A DNA stretch of 64,000 bases from Meconema thalassinum (Eukaryota; Arthropoda; Insecta; Orthoptera; Tettigoniidae): contig OX336389.2 in NCBI GenBank assembly GCA_946902985.2, positions 281,091,527 through 281,155,526 on the forward strand, written 5' to 3'. Below the pieces are notes generated by a model. It was not told the origin of the DNA, did no database searches, and saw only the letters and a program-made list of their open reading frames with translations. The translations under genes and the position numbers were made by a program. The stretch's first letter is position 1. The number at the start of each line of letters is the position of its first letter. Shown here piece by piece: positions 1 through 10,285 of this stretch.

Positions 1-2200
1 GGGTTTTCAAAGGTACATGCTGATTTTGGGAGCAAAGTAACAATGTGTCCTTAAATCTTAATTTTCTTTCACTTTCAAGCAACTGCATATAACTTATGTA
101 GTAGTTGGCACCACTGAGCTGACGGTAGGAACTAAATCTACCTTCTAAATTGTCACTCTGAAACTTACTCAACAGTATGTAGTCAACTTTATGATGCTGA
201 AAAAGGTATGGGATTAGAAGAAGAAAACTGTCAATCGTGTTTATCAATGACTGAAAGGTTTGAGGGCTTAAACTCTCACATTTAGGGACACTTTGTCTCC
301 AATTCTTCAACCACAATGACATTTTCTTCAAGAAATCCAGTTGTAATATACTGTCAGCCCTAATTGGTTCCCTGAAAACATTGTTGAATCTCTGACCTTC
401 GAATGCACTCTTCACATTGACAATATGCCACCAGTTACAAATTATTGCCAAGAAAGCCGCAGTATGTTCACAATTTGCAAAGTTTGTGTCATTTGATGAC
501 ATACATTTGAGAGCAGCTACATTTCTGTCATCAAAAACTTTAAGGGCCAGATTAACATTTTGCTTTTGGATAGTTGAAGGATATAATACCTTCAAGGAGA
601 GTAAATGCCCATATTTTACTAAGGAGTCCTTTTCCTTCTTGTACAGCTGTTCCAGGTGCTTAAAATCTGCTGTAACAATTTTTTGAAAGTCATCGAAGAC
701 TGGATACTTCAAGCATCTTTCACCTTTAGCAATCCAGTTGTTGCGTACACACTTCAATATGTGTACCGTGTCAAAAATTATAAACAGCTTCCGTGTGCTA
801 TCAACAGGATGCACAATAGACGGCTGTAAAACACGATTCGGTGTCAGTAATTCGAAAGCCTTCCTATTTACAGCATTATTATCAGACACGAGTGACAAGA
901 CAGTAAACCCAATGTTCTCTATCTCCCTAACAACATGCAATAACATGCTTTTCAGCTGATCAGCTGTTAAATTATGGACAGGTACAATGCTTACAACATC
1001 CTTATATTTGGAAACAACGCTGGATATCATGAAGACCTGAGCAGTCTTAGCAGCAGTTTCCTGATTATTCTTACTGACACCAAATATCGTATCACCTTTA
1101 AATGTCAACCGGGGTTCAATGTAAATCTCATCCAAGAGCACATTCACTAATAGTTCATGATCTTTCAAGTACTTCTTCTTTAGACTGAGATACTCAATAC
1201 TCCCATTAATGTCAAAAGTACTCAAATCAAACTTACCGAGCAACTTTTGTAGATTTGATGGATGAGGCAGATAAATATGACCACTCCGATGTAAATTTTT
1301 ATATGCTGATGACGAGTGAACATATATGGAAGCTGCCAAGAGTAACGTGTCTCCACTGTACCTACGATTGTTTGCCGTAACATCTAAAAACTTAATTAGC
1401 TCTATTAAAAACTGTAATGGTGTACACTCATCACTCGAAAAACTTCTCTGTAGGATGTTAACAGCAGCATTCACTGCTGACACCTTTCTTCCATTTTCAT
1501 CGCACACAGAATTTTCAACGAACTGAAGTAGTTCATCAAATGAATTTTTGTTCGTAATGCGAAGAAAGTTTTGTGGCACTTTATGTTTGGGAATCTGTAA
1601 CCCATCGACAGCCAGCTCAATGCTGAGGTTATTTAAAATACACACAGAACCTGTAATTACGGGCACTGCATCACTCACATTCATCAAACACATCACCAAC
1701 TTGCCTTCTGTCTTGACATATGTCCATTCCTGCTTAAATTTATTCCTGTTGGAGGAGAAGTGTTCAGATATATCTGATACACTGTGCACAGTTTTCTCTT
1801 CTTCGTAGTGTCTGAAGTCTTCCAGGCTCGCTTCTATGGCTTTATCCAGATTTTCTTTCTCTGCATCACACAGTCTTCTAGAAGAAGGCCCAGGAGTGGA
1901 TAGATATCCTGGCAAATTCGGAAATATTGAAGGTACTGCATCAGGCTTCAACTTCGGATAACTCCTAGCAAATGTCTTTATTTCCCCATCAACTATAAAT
2001 TGCTCTGTCCTGATAACAGAGCTATCAGGAAAATGTTTTATACAAACTATAGGCTTGCTCACTTGTGAGAAGTCAGTGGGAATTTTTCTAAGCCATATAT
2101 TTCTTAATTTTTCGTCCTTTGGGAGAGAAAATGTAGAAACATTTTCATGCTGAGATCTGTAATTGCTCTTACAGCCAGCCACATTACAGCATCTCGGCAT
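1..2200 (-). CDS. THAP-domain P-element/THAP9-type DNA transposase, partial at window edge
   Basis: Reading the minus strand from the ATG at 2200 gives 733 codons without a stop, down to base 2, so the C-terminus lies off the window. Residues 1-93 form a THAP zinc-binding DNA-recognition domain: C5, C10, C53 and H56 fit C-x4-C ... C-x2-H, W36 and P27 are present, and the AVPSIF box is at 88-93. The catalytic core follows: DEIYIEPRLTFKG with D357, SDNNAVNRKAF with D440, FDTVHILKCVRNNW ending at W489, CNWWHIVNVKS near 590, and FQSDNLEGRF with D683 and E686. These match the acidic catalytic blocks of P-element and THAP9 transposases. Human THAP9 is about 900 residues, so roughly 150-200 residues should be missing. 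There is no frameshift in the visible part, unlike every other transposase here. It could be a live P-like transposon or a domesticated host copy; the ends needed to decide are not visible. Confidence 0.93.
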   Translation of the reverse strand, partial: MPRCCNVAGCKSNYRSQHENVSTFSLPKDEKLRNIWLRKIPTDFSQVSKPIVCIKHFPDSSVIRTEQFIVDGEIKTFARSYPKLKPDAVPSIFPNLPGYLSTPGPSSRRLCDAEKENLDKAIEASLEDFRHYEEEKTVHSVSDISEHFSSNRNKFKQEWTYVKTEGKLVMCLMNVSDAVPVITGSVCILNNLSIELAVDGLQIPKHKVPQNFLRITNKNSFDELLQFVENSVCDENGRKVSAVNAAVNILQRSFSSDECTPLQFLIELIKFLDVTANNRRYSGDTLLLAASIYVHSSSAYKNLHRSGHIYLPHPSNLQKLLGKFDLSTFDINGSIEYLSLKKKYLKDHELLVNVLLDEIYIEPRLTFKGDTIFGVSKNNQETAAKTAQVFMISSVVSKYKDVVSIVPVHNLTADQLKSMLLHVVREIENIGFTVLSLVSDNNAVNRKAFELLTPNRVLQPSIVHPVDSTRKLFIIFDTVHILKCVRNNWIAKGERCLKYPVFDDFQKIVTADFKHLEQLYKKEKDSLVKYGHLLSLKVLYPSTIQKQNVNLALKVFDDRNVAALKCMSSNDTNFANCEHTAAFLAIICNWWHIVNVKSAFEGQRFNNVFREPIRADSILQLDFLKKMSLWLKNWRQSVPKCESLSPQTFQSLINTIDSFLLLIPYLFQHHKVDYILLSKFQSDNLEGRFSSYRQLSGANYYISYMQLLESERKLRFKDTLLLCSQNQHVPLKT

Positions 2201-2209
2201 TTTGATTTC

Positions 2210-2396
2210 CTGTAAAGGGATACATTCATTAAATTTCTAACTTTAACTCAGGTAATTAACTTAGCATGCATTACAATATTCCTCAACATCCACAATATTA
2301 GGCTGACGTAAATTCGTACATAACCTACACCACACGTGCGTTTGATTAATCTGTAGCACTAATAAGAAATAAAGTATCGCAGGTGTTAACACTTAC
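2210..2396 (-). other. Probable intron in the 5' leader of the THAP transposase
   Basis: On the minus strand CAGG|GTAAGT at 2397/2396 is a near-perfect donor. CCCTTTACAG at 2211-2210 is a good acceptor, nine bases before the ATG. Splicing would leave the coding frame unchanged. P-type transposase genes commonly carry introns, but this one is inferred from splice signals only. Confidence 0.6.
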
Positions 2397-2670
2397 CCTG
2401 TAGGCTACTTGATTATTGCAGCTACATGATGCACCACAACACAAGTTGGATGCAAAGTTGGACGTTACACTTTATAAAACACTAACTATTCTCACACTGC
2501 TATTCACAAGAAATTCACAAGTCGACTCAACCAGGGTCACTACATCGCCTACGTCACAGACAAGATGGCTGTTCGCACTGGGGCCAGTATCTTTCGTCGG
2601 CCACGACTCGTAGCTTGTGACGTCACACGTAGCGAGCCCTGCAAACGTTAGCGAAGAACCACAAACACAC
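2397..2670 (-). promoter_or_regulatory. GC-rich probable first exon and promoter of the transposase
   Basis: This is the only GC-rich, CpG-containing stretch for several kilobases. It carries the palindrome TGACGTCA (a CRE/ATF-type site) near 2618, and further TGACGT/ACGTCA words nearby. Together with the downstream splice donor it is the best candidate for the transcription start of the transposase. I could not place a TATA box or terminal inverted repeat. Confidence 0.4.
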
Positions 2671-3131
2671 TTAGAAAAGCAACTACACGTCATTCTCCAT
2701 ATACTGTAACTGGGCAATAGGGCTCGCTTACTTGCTACACAGCCGTGGCATCTACTGTACCTATCTTTAGTCAAACTGCGAATTGCAAGGCATGACAAGA
2801 TGTGCAGCCTATTTTCGAGACAGTGGAAAAAGAACTGGTGTCTTACACCATTTGAAGACATGCAATATTGCAACTCAGCTGATCACACTACTCGCCTCCA
2901 CCCAACTATTGTCCACTTTCGGTATTGTTTCGTTCATTGAAGATGTGCAGCTAGAAGACTGGCTTACACACACACATACTCTACTGTACTTCACTGCCAT
3001 GGTCACATGTCAGCGGTACCCGTGCATTACCAGCTACAGCGCCTCAAAATGATTAGTGTGTTCTTTCAGTGGGGTGACTAATGTTTTGTCTGGTGAGCTT
3101 ATAAATTATCGTAGGGTACACTAAGTTCATA
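2671..3131. other. Unassigned sequence right of the transposase
   Basis: Mixed-composition DNA with no recognisable coding or repeat signal. If the transposase belongs to a P-like transposon, its right terminal inverted repeat may lie here, but the left end is outside the window so no pair can be tested. Confidence 0.3.
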
Positions 3132-4022
3132 TTAAGGGACACTAGGACTGAGTTTTTAGGCAAAAATGACAAAATAACTGTTTTTTGTTTTTCCCATATG
3201 TATATCTTATGGACCCCTGTGGATCATTTAAGTAAAACAGTTTTCATGCACTGCCATTTTAAAGGCTCAGCGACACTTTGAAATCTCCTCTGTGTAAGAA
3301 GAAGATGGAAGGCAAATCATATGAAATTAGGCTATGCTTTTAAAACTAGAAATCCTAGAAAGTTGTAGGTTAACTCAAACGAAAGGTCTCTATGCTCTTT
3401 ATCTCTACAACAAAACATTGTATTCTTCAGATTTTTTCCAACAAAGTTTCATTAGGTGAGCCAAACTGGTTAATATAGCATGCGATTTTATAAAAATGCT
3501 TTTATCTCCAAATAACATTTTTAGGTAATCAAAATGCTCCATGTGCACGAGATATTCACCAATTTTACTAAAAAAAACACTGGATATTCAGAAAAACATG
3601 TGTTGTAAGATAACATTGCAATATCTCCAGTCACTTTGTAAATTACAGACCAAAAAATAAAAATAATCTATGGAAAGTTATCAAAATTCATAAAACATGA
3701 TGGCACTTCAAGAAAAAATAAACTGACAGCATACATGTATCACTTTCCTGAATTGTCTCAATGTTATAATTTTTAGAATAGACGTATGTATATGTAATGA
3801 AAATATCAAGAGTTTTACACAATTTCTAATGCGCGTGGAGCATTTTGATGATACGGTATATTTTTATAATATAATTATTAAAAAAGCAATTACATTTCAT
3901 CCAAATGTTTTCAAATTTGGTATGTGACTTAGTGTTACTATTCTAAGTATGAAGTTTAAATTTCAACTCATTCTGATAAAAAATATGTGGAAGTTAAAAA
4001 ATTCGGTCCTTGTGTCCCTTAA
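3132..4022. mobile_element. piggyBac-like MITE, 883 bp between TTAA sites
   Basis: Left end TTAA|GGGACACTAGGACTGA and right end TCGGTCCTTGTGTCCC|TTAA are inverted copies of each other. About 13 of the first 14 bases after TTAA match, and similarity weakens further in. TTAA flanks both sides (3132-3135 and 4019-4022), the target duplication typical of piggyBac elements. The interior is AT-rich with no open frame. A second short inverted pair (ATCAAAATGCTCCA near 3526 and its complement near 3836) lies inside. Confidence 0.65.
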
Positions 4023-4150
4023 AGTTACAGCCTACATGTTAGGTTATGTCATATGGTTTTCACTTGTGATAATGTAATGTATAATACTATAAATAAGTAT
4101 TCATAGTATACATTATCATAAATGAAAGTGACTTGAATTATAGGGTAAAC

Positions 4151-4485
4151 ATTATTAAACATTACAACTCAGCAATTTTTCTAGGTTTATGCCGTGTCTT
4201 GTGTGGGGTATCGACTAGGGACACCAAGCTGGCTCATCAGGTGAAAGGCTGCTTGGGCTTTTAGCTCTCGCAGTTAAGAGGCGCACGTGCACTTCATAAG
4301 AGGGGAGGTATTCCGCAGTACGCTACTCCTGTGGGGGTCCGGGCGCGCACACCAAGATCCCGCTAATGAGCCACCTTGGTATTCCTAGGCGAAACCCGAC
4401 ACAAGACACGGCATAAACCTAGAAAAATTGCTGAGTTTTAGTTCACGGGCCGTGAAAAGCCAATATACCATATTATTAAACATTA
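4151..4485. repeat. Long-hairpin element with 14-bp target duplication
   Basis: Identical 14-mers ATTATTAAACATTA lie at 4151-4164 and 4472-4485. Between them 4167-4236 and about 4366-4434 pair as an imperfect stem of some 70 bp, and the outer 40 bp are almost perfect (CTCAGCAATTTTTCTAGG against its complement). A GC-rich loop of about 130 nt contains a further GGAGGTA...TACTCCT stem. The long target duplication resembles retroposition (SINE-like), but I see no tRNA A or B boxes and no tail. It may be a retroposed structured RNA or a foldback transposon. I do not recognise it. Confidence 0.6.
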
Positions 4486-4984
4486 TTTTATGAAATGCAC
4501 TGCTTAATATTGGTTTGGTGAATCAAACTGGTTCTCTGTTGTCTCGAGATGTACAGTACATGCTCCCTTTACAGGTATCTTGGATTCCAATTTCATTGCC
4601 AAGATATGAGCAGCAAGTGATTCATAACTCCTGACCTACACATTTGTCGATTATTATTGGGCGACTATATGATGTAGATATTATACCCAATTGAACAACA
4701 TTTTGCATTTGCCACCTACGGAACTGATCACAGTACACCACATCGATTCTATTAATAAATATAAATGGACTAATTATGCATTTTGATGTTGCTTGAATCA
4801 AGGGATCAGGTCATCTTCGGTCATTATAAATATCTCTAAAAGTAAGTACTCGCGAAATTTCAAAGCAATCACGCCATTGAATTTGCAGAAATAAGAACTA
4901 CTATATTGGTGACGAAAATTAGTATGGTTCTAAAATAAAAACACAAAGTTGGTGAAATTATCTCAGAGATCCAGTAAACAATGC
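4486..4984. other. Unassigned AT-rich sequence
   Basis: I see no reading frame, tandem repeat or terminal repeat in this stretch. Confidence 0.3.
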
Positions 4985-5655
4985 CATAGGATTTTGCGAC
5001 AGATGTACCTGACTGGCAGACAGGGGAGGGGGTTCCCCGCGCCGCACTCCTCTGGTTGGCAGCCTAAAATGGCTTCTGTGAATCACGCAGGTCATTGACG
5101 CGCCGGGTACTACTAGATTGTTCTATTTCTAGAAGCTGCTGGACGAATGTAAACTTCCAGTCAGTTCGGGACACAGTCTCGTCACCCAATAGCTCTAGGG
5201 TAGACGAGAAACCACAAGAGCTCCCGCTATCAGGTTTTTAAAAACCAGCGAAGCGAGGCCACGTGGAGTTCAGATTGTCAAGTTCCAACAGTGACTAACA
5301 ACTGTAATCAGCCGGTGACAGAGTGTGCAATGGAGTGTGAAGAGTTAGCCAGTACGTTTGTGTGAGTAGAGTTGTACCACGGAGCGTTGTGTGTGGGCAC
5401 GATTGGACAGTACTGAAGGCCCTGGGTTCGACGTGGCGCGTGGACAGACAAGGAGACTACGATGCAGGACTCTGGCAGAATTTCACAGCGGAACATCACC
5501 GGGCAGAAGAGAACTTTGAACTTTGCAGCCTGCTGGGTGATAATTGTGCAAATAACTGTGAACAGTAGCCGTAATAAATCTAGTGATTAGTAACGCACGC
5601 TACCAGTTGTGTTCTGATTTTGTGAAGTGGACCCTGATTCGCGTCACAATAATAA
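4985..5655 (+). promoter_or_regulatory. LTR-like or promoter-plus-polyA block
   Basis: A GC-rich block unlike its AT-rich flanks. It holds a heat-shock-element-like TTCTAGAA at 5128-5135, a palindromic GGTTTTTAAAAACC near 5235 and a polyadenylation signal AATAAA at 5573-5578. The order promoter, short transcribed region, polyA signal is that of an LTR. The short open frames inside (5362-5568) have no recognisable product. I could not find TG...CA ends with a target duplication, so a host promoter or 5' exon is equally possible. Confidence 0.3.
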
Positions 5656-6129
5656 GACACTTTATTTTATGCTTCCCTCATTACCATTCATTTTAGTGAA
5701 AACAGAATAGCAATATATCACTGTTGTCTCAGGACGGATCTCCACAATAATTTCGTCCAAAAGTATAAACAGCTCCGTACTACATTGGAAATCTGAATCC
5801 ATATAATTTGACAATCATTTTATTATACGAGGAGAGAGAGCGAGAGAGAGATTTAATTCATTCGGCTCATCATTATTTAAAAATGTATTACAAAAATAAC
5901 TTCCAGAACGCAACACTACACTCCTCCCCCATATCCTCCTGTGTGATCCATAGCGCGAACCGCTGCTTGATCGAGTACAATCATATGATTCGAAAGCGGA
6001 ATACATAGTAACCAGCTGTCTACAAATGCTGTGTAGTTCACTACGTTGTCTACAGACAATTCAGAGGAAAAATGTAATTTATCTACGTCCCGCGACGAGG
6101 CTGTGTTCGTTAAATCATGCAACACGACC
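5656..6129. other. Unassigned sequence with a short GA repeat
   Basis: Contains a purine GA-rich run at 5830-5851 and nothing else that I can identify. Confidence 0.3.
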
Positions 6130-6410
6130 GTGATGGAAGCTGCAACAAATCCGGAGATCGCAGGTTCGAATCCCGGCGCTGACATTAACTATGAGTGTGA
6201 TTTTTCCTCACTCCCATCAGGCAAATGCCGGGTTAGCTATCACCTTACAAGTCCCGGAGCAGCTACCACATCCCTGTCCCTAACACAGTTACACACACTA
6301 CTACAGTCATCACAGAAAAACAGATTATCAGGCAAGTTCAACACGCACCCAACTACACGGGGCTGATGACAATGATGTCCCAAGCCCCTAAAATTAATTA
6401 ACAACAATTA
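6130..6410 (+). mobile_element. tRNA-derived SINE, family A variant
   Basis: A B-box-like GGTTCGAATCCCGGC at 6163-6177 is followed by the family body: CAGGCAAATGCCGGG, CACACTACTACAGTCATCAC, and CACGGGGCTGATGAC...GCCCCTAAA near the 3' end, then an AACAACAA tail. The same blocks in the same order recur at 8.4, 8.9, 21.6, 23.0 and 59.0 kb. Confidence 0.75.
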
Positions 6411-6928
6411 TTTTATATACAAACCTCGTCACTGTCTTCATAGCTCGTACCCCTCCCCCAGGCAATTCCTGGCCCTCTAAAATAAAAGATTCCACACACA
6501 GACAAGTCAACGGGGATATGCTAAGAGTCCCTAAACAGGAGCAATTGAGGAGTGAGATATGGTCGCTCCAGACTGAGGCTCGGGTGTAGGTGAAGGCGGT
6601 ACGTGCCGTGCTCATGACACTGGGCGGTTAAGTGAGCTTTAAGAATGAAGCGTGCAGCTGTTAATGGAGGTTGCAGAACTCAAATGGCGCGACTTCCGCC
6701 AGTGGCGTTTCGCAGCAATGCATAGCCAGGAGACAGGGCTCGTGTGTCGCTCGTACTATGTTCATATAGTCGCATGCTGAGTGCCAAATTGCTCACAGTG
6801 CCAGTAGAAACCCAGCTACTCCTTACATTCTTTTCCTTACGGCTGGTCATCAGCACACTGTCATGTATGGGTGCAGCTCCCTCTTATCCCACAGCGCGTG
6901 GCTTCATGTGCTATCTCCCTATATCTAA
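6411..6928. other. Unassigned sequence
   Basis: No recognisable reading frame or repeat ends. Several short open frames here overlap on both strands and look like chance. Confidence 0.3.
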
Positions 6929-8336
6929 AGCCCTGCGCGGATGCGGATATCCGCAAAACTTTTCGCCATGCGGATATACTTTGCATTGCTGTGCGGATAG
7001 CGGACAAGCTGCGGATAATGTTCGGAGTAAATTTGCGGATATTTTTAGAATACAATCCGAACTTGTTGAATATCATTTCTAGGACGCGGATGTTTATGAC
7101 ATATCATATTTTATCATTTTAAATGATTTTGTCGACTTCGCTGGGGTTTGGCCTTACGTTACGGTGACGGGACGAAATGTACCGAGAATGCACTGAGGTG
7201 TGTGACGTCATAGTACCGCTTGAGCTTCCTCCTTTCCCCGCGCGCTCCGGTGAGATTGACGTCATCCAACCAGCTACCTCCTTTGACCTTGGTTTGCACT
7301 TGCTTTTTTTTTTTTGCTAACGGACTTTGAGTTCACGCAGCATTATTTGTATATATAAAGTCTAGTATTTCAGACTGACTATCAGTGTTTTTCCGCTATG
7401 ATTTTCCATTACAAATGTAAAATGATGACTAACGCTAATCTCATTTAAATTATGTCATTATGCGCAATTATTACCCATTTAAGATTTGATTGGCGCTGAG
7501 CATGGCTGCGCCACCGTTTGTTGATTATTGTAGCAGGAGCCCCGCGGGGTAAAGAGGAGGATACAGTGATGACACAGTGCAGTCTGCACATAAGTCAAGC
7601 AGCATTGCGCGCGCTACCTGTCTTCGAAGCGCAGATAAGTGTCACAGGAGCTCATGTCACCACGGACAGCTATTGGAGCCAAGTCATATCCTACACGCGC
7701 AACTCTAACTGTCAAAGAAGCAGAGTGACGTGTGACACAAGCAAACAGACAATAGTTCCCATCTCGACCGCCGGCAATCAATTCGTGAAAGGGTAATAAC
7801 ACTCCAAACTGAAAAGGGTTGCAATTCTGGCTGTATACCATTCATTTTAAACATAGCACATGACATAGCCTCAAATGTCTAAATGTGTTGCTTGAATACT
7901 TTATCTAATTAAGCATATTATTGTAATGCCTGTACGAAGCCTCCGTGGCTTAGGCGGCAGCACGCCGGCCTCTCACCGCTGGGTGAGATTTGTGTTGGAC
8001 AAAACGGAGGCAGACAGGTTTTTCTCCGGGTACTCTGGTTTTCCCTGTCAACATTTCATTCCAGCAACACACTCCACTATCATTTCATTTCATCTGTCAT
8101 TCATTTAATCATTGCCCCAGAAGAGTGCGTCAGGCCTCGGCAGCCGGCAAAGTTCATATCCTCGCCGCTAGATGGGGCTTCACTCATTCCATTCCTGACC
8201 CGGTCGAAGACTGGAAGCAGGCTCTGGATTTTCATTTTTCATTGTAATGCCTGTACATTCGGATAACAAACGTGTGGATAACAGTCGAGTGGATGCGGGC
8301 GGATGCGGATAACGTTTTGTTTATTCGCGCAGGGCT
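6929..8336. mobile_element. Non-autonomous hAT-like element, about 1.4 kb
   Basis: AGCCCTGCGCGGATGCGGAT at the left end is matched at the right end by CGCGCAGGGCT, preceded by inverted GCGGATGCGGATAAC words. Subterminal GCGGAT motifs repeat several times in both flanks (6931-7095 and 8263-8310), as in hAT elements that bind transposase at repeated sites. No transposase frame remains. A SINE sits inside. A clean 8-bp target duplication was not found, so the exact ends are uncertain. Confidence 0.55.
7920..8256 (+). mobile_element. tRNA-derived SINE, family B, with perfect 16-bp target duplication
   Basis: ATTGTAATGCCTGTAC occurs at 7920-7935 and 8241-8256, exactly bracketing 305 bp. The body starts with the tRNA-like CCTCCGTGGCTTAGGCGGCA. 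It continues through AGACAGGTTTTTCTCCGGGT and GGTTTTCCCTGTCA, and ends CTGGATTTTCATTTTTC. The part of the head that would hold the B box is shortened relative to the copy at 23.6 kb. The element lies inside the hAT-like element, so it is the younger of the two. Confidence 0.9.
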
Positions 8337-8371
8337 CTACCTACGGCATAGCCGTGCGTGTTAAATCACTT

Positions 8372-8690
8372 ACCACGGCCGCGAAATGGAGCTGCAGCAA
8401 ATCTTGAGATGGGAGATTTGAATCTCGGTGTTGACAGCGGCTATCTTCAGTGTGGTTTACTCCCTTGTATTCCCACACTCCCTCCAGGCAAATGCCGGAA
8501 TAGTACCTTATTCTAAGTCCTGGGGCACCTACCCCATCCCTGTCCCTAATACAGCTGCACACACTACTACAGTCATCACACAAACACAGGTTATCCGAAA
8601 AGTTCAACACACACCTAAGTTCACGGGGCAGATGATCGCGATGTTCCAAGCTCCTAATATGAATGAAAAACGAAACATTACTACAGCCAT
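8372..8690 (+). mobile_element. tRNA-derived SINE, family A
   Basis: Same order of blocks as the 6.1-kb copy: degenerate B box (TTTGAATCTCGG), CAGGCAAATGCCGGAATAGT, CACACTACTACAGTCATCAC, CACGGGGCAGATGA and CCAAGCTCCTAA. It continues into a second short repeat of the CATCACA...ACACAGGTT block. The start lies just right of the hAT-like element. Confidence 0.7.
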
Positions 8691-8744
8691 CACAACAACA
8701 CAGGTTCTCAAACATATTCCATCCACATGGTCAGGAGTTGTATA

Positions 8745-8850
8745 GAAAATATGTTATTTTGATAACCACTCCTGTTGTTTTAGAGGCACCGGGTTGCCCG
8801 GAAGTGGTTATTTAATGTCCCAGCAAATCTACTGACACGAATCTCTCACA
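8745..8850 (-). mobile_element. SINE family E fragment
   Basis: Contains AAATCTACTGACACG and the GGCACCGGGTTGCCCGGAA block. Reversed, these are the GTAGATTTACTGGCACGTT and CAACCCGGCG blocks of the copies at 32.6 and 54.7 kb. The tRNA-like head is missing. Confidence 0.55.
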
Positions 8851-8894
8851 ATTCAGCATTCCAAAATGTCAAGCGACGGTGGCGGCCTTGGATT

Positions 8895-9271
8895 CACCAA
8901 CCTTCGATACAATATGTGAGAACCCTTCCGACTGCGCCACAGCAGACGTTGTAGCATCAAAGACGTCGTTACCGCAAAACTGAGAGGGGGTGGGTTCGAT
9001 TCCCACCTCAACCATCCTAGGAGTGGATTTCCCTGGTTTTGATTTTCCAGTTCTACTCCCGGCAGGATGCTTTGTAACTTGAGGCCACGGCCCCCTCCTT
9101 CCCAATCTTCACCTTAATTAGACATACACGCACTACTACAAACATCAAAATATCACAGATCATCACACAAATATATCTATTGTACAAGTACACGGGGCTA
9201 ATTGACCACGACGTCCACGCCCCTAAATGAAACATCAACAACAACAATAATAATAATAATAATAATAATAA
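8895..9271 (+). mobile_element. SINE family A with TAA microsatellite tail
   Basis: The second tRNA-like module is clear: GGTTCGATTCCCACCTC near 8993, then CCATCCTAGGAGTGG. The usual body and CACGGGGCTAATTGACCACG follow, and the element ends in CAACAACAA and about eight TAA units (9246-9271). Confidence 0.75.
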
Positions 9272-9534
9272 CATGCTCTCACGTTTCTATGAAACACAAT
9301 GGAGAAAATAGGTACGTAAAATAAAAGGATTGTTTTCCGTACATGATTTCATTAGCCTGTATGAAGTAGCAACGTCTTGGTTTATCGGAGAGAAATCTTA
9401 TTACCTAAGTGAAAGTGAATTGTAAATAGGCTGGTTCATATTTCAGCTTATTAGCCTATACTACGGTTTTTAAAGGGGAAATTGTGAGCTATCATTGCAT
9501 TTTCATCACGACCTGTCGTGCGGCCTTGCGCTCT

Positions 9535-9920
9535 GTCGTTGACGAACTGTCCTATATACAGTATCTTTAAATCGCTTATCCTCCCAGCTTGGCTTCAACC
9601 ATGGACTCATTCCTCTACCGTCACAAGGACGGTGTCTGGAAGCTGAACATACTTTGTCAGCAGATACAACTAGGGATGGTAACAGGCCGATCGTACAGGC
9701 GACCGCTATCTTGGGGGAAGGATCAGGGAAGGGATTTTGGAAGGAAGTCGGCCGTGCACCTGTTGAAAGAAATCTCCCAGCATTTGCCTGGTGGTGAAAA
9801 TGGGAAACCACGAAAACCATTTGCAGGACAGCCGAGGTGGGATTTGAACTCATGCTCTCCCGATGTCGGCGAGGCACAACCTAGCGCGTTAGTGCTCTCG
9901 GCTACCGTGGCTGGCGCTGT
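9535..9920 (-). mobile_element. tRNA-derived SINE, family D
   Basis: Reverse orientation. Shares long blocks with the 56.6-kb copy: TCGCTTATCC near the left, ATTCCTCTACCGTC.CAAGGACGGTGT, GGAAGTCGGCCGTG.ACCTGTTGAAAGAAA. At the right, GATTTGAACTCATGCTCTCC and AACCTAGCGCGTTAGTG read as the reverse of a tRNA-like head. Confidence 0.7.
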
Positions 9921-9949
9921 TCTAAAGTGTCACTAAAAACAATTTGTTG

Positions 9950-10285
9950 CTTCATTTAGGGGCTTTGCGACATCGTGGCCATTTAACCCCGTGCACTTGG
10001 GTGAGTGTAATCTGTCTGATAACCTGTGTCTAGTGCCTAATGTGTGCATTTGTAATTGGAGGTAGGATTTGGATAGGAGGCGGCCGTGGCCTTAATTTAG
10101 GTACCATTCCGGCATTTGCCTGGAAGAGAAGTGAGAAACCACGAAAAACCACTTCAAGGATGGCCAGCCTCACGAGGCTGAGTGTACCCCGATCCATGCC
10201 TCAGACCAGAATTAAATTTATTGGCAGAGTCGAGCATTGAACTCGAACCTCTGCGGTGAAAACTAAGAATGCTAGCCAAATGAAT

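Noticed and set aside
417..1808. Plus-strand frames of 66-89 codons
   Set aside because: They are shadows of the intact minus-strand transposase frame, which is open over the whole stretch.
2472..2873. 133-codon minus-strand frame upstream of the transposase
   Set aside because: It crosses the inferred splice donor and 5' leader, is Cys/Ser-rich with no domain, and has no support as coding sequence.
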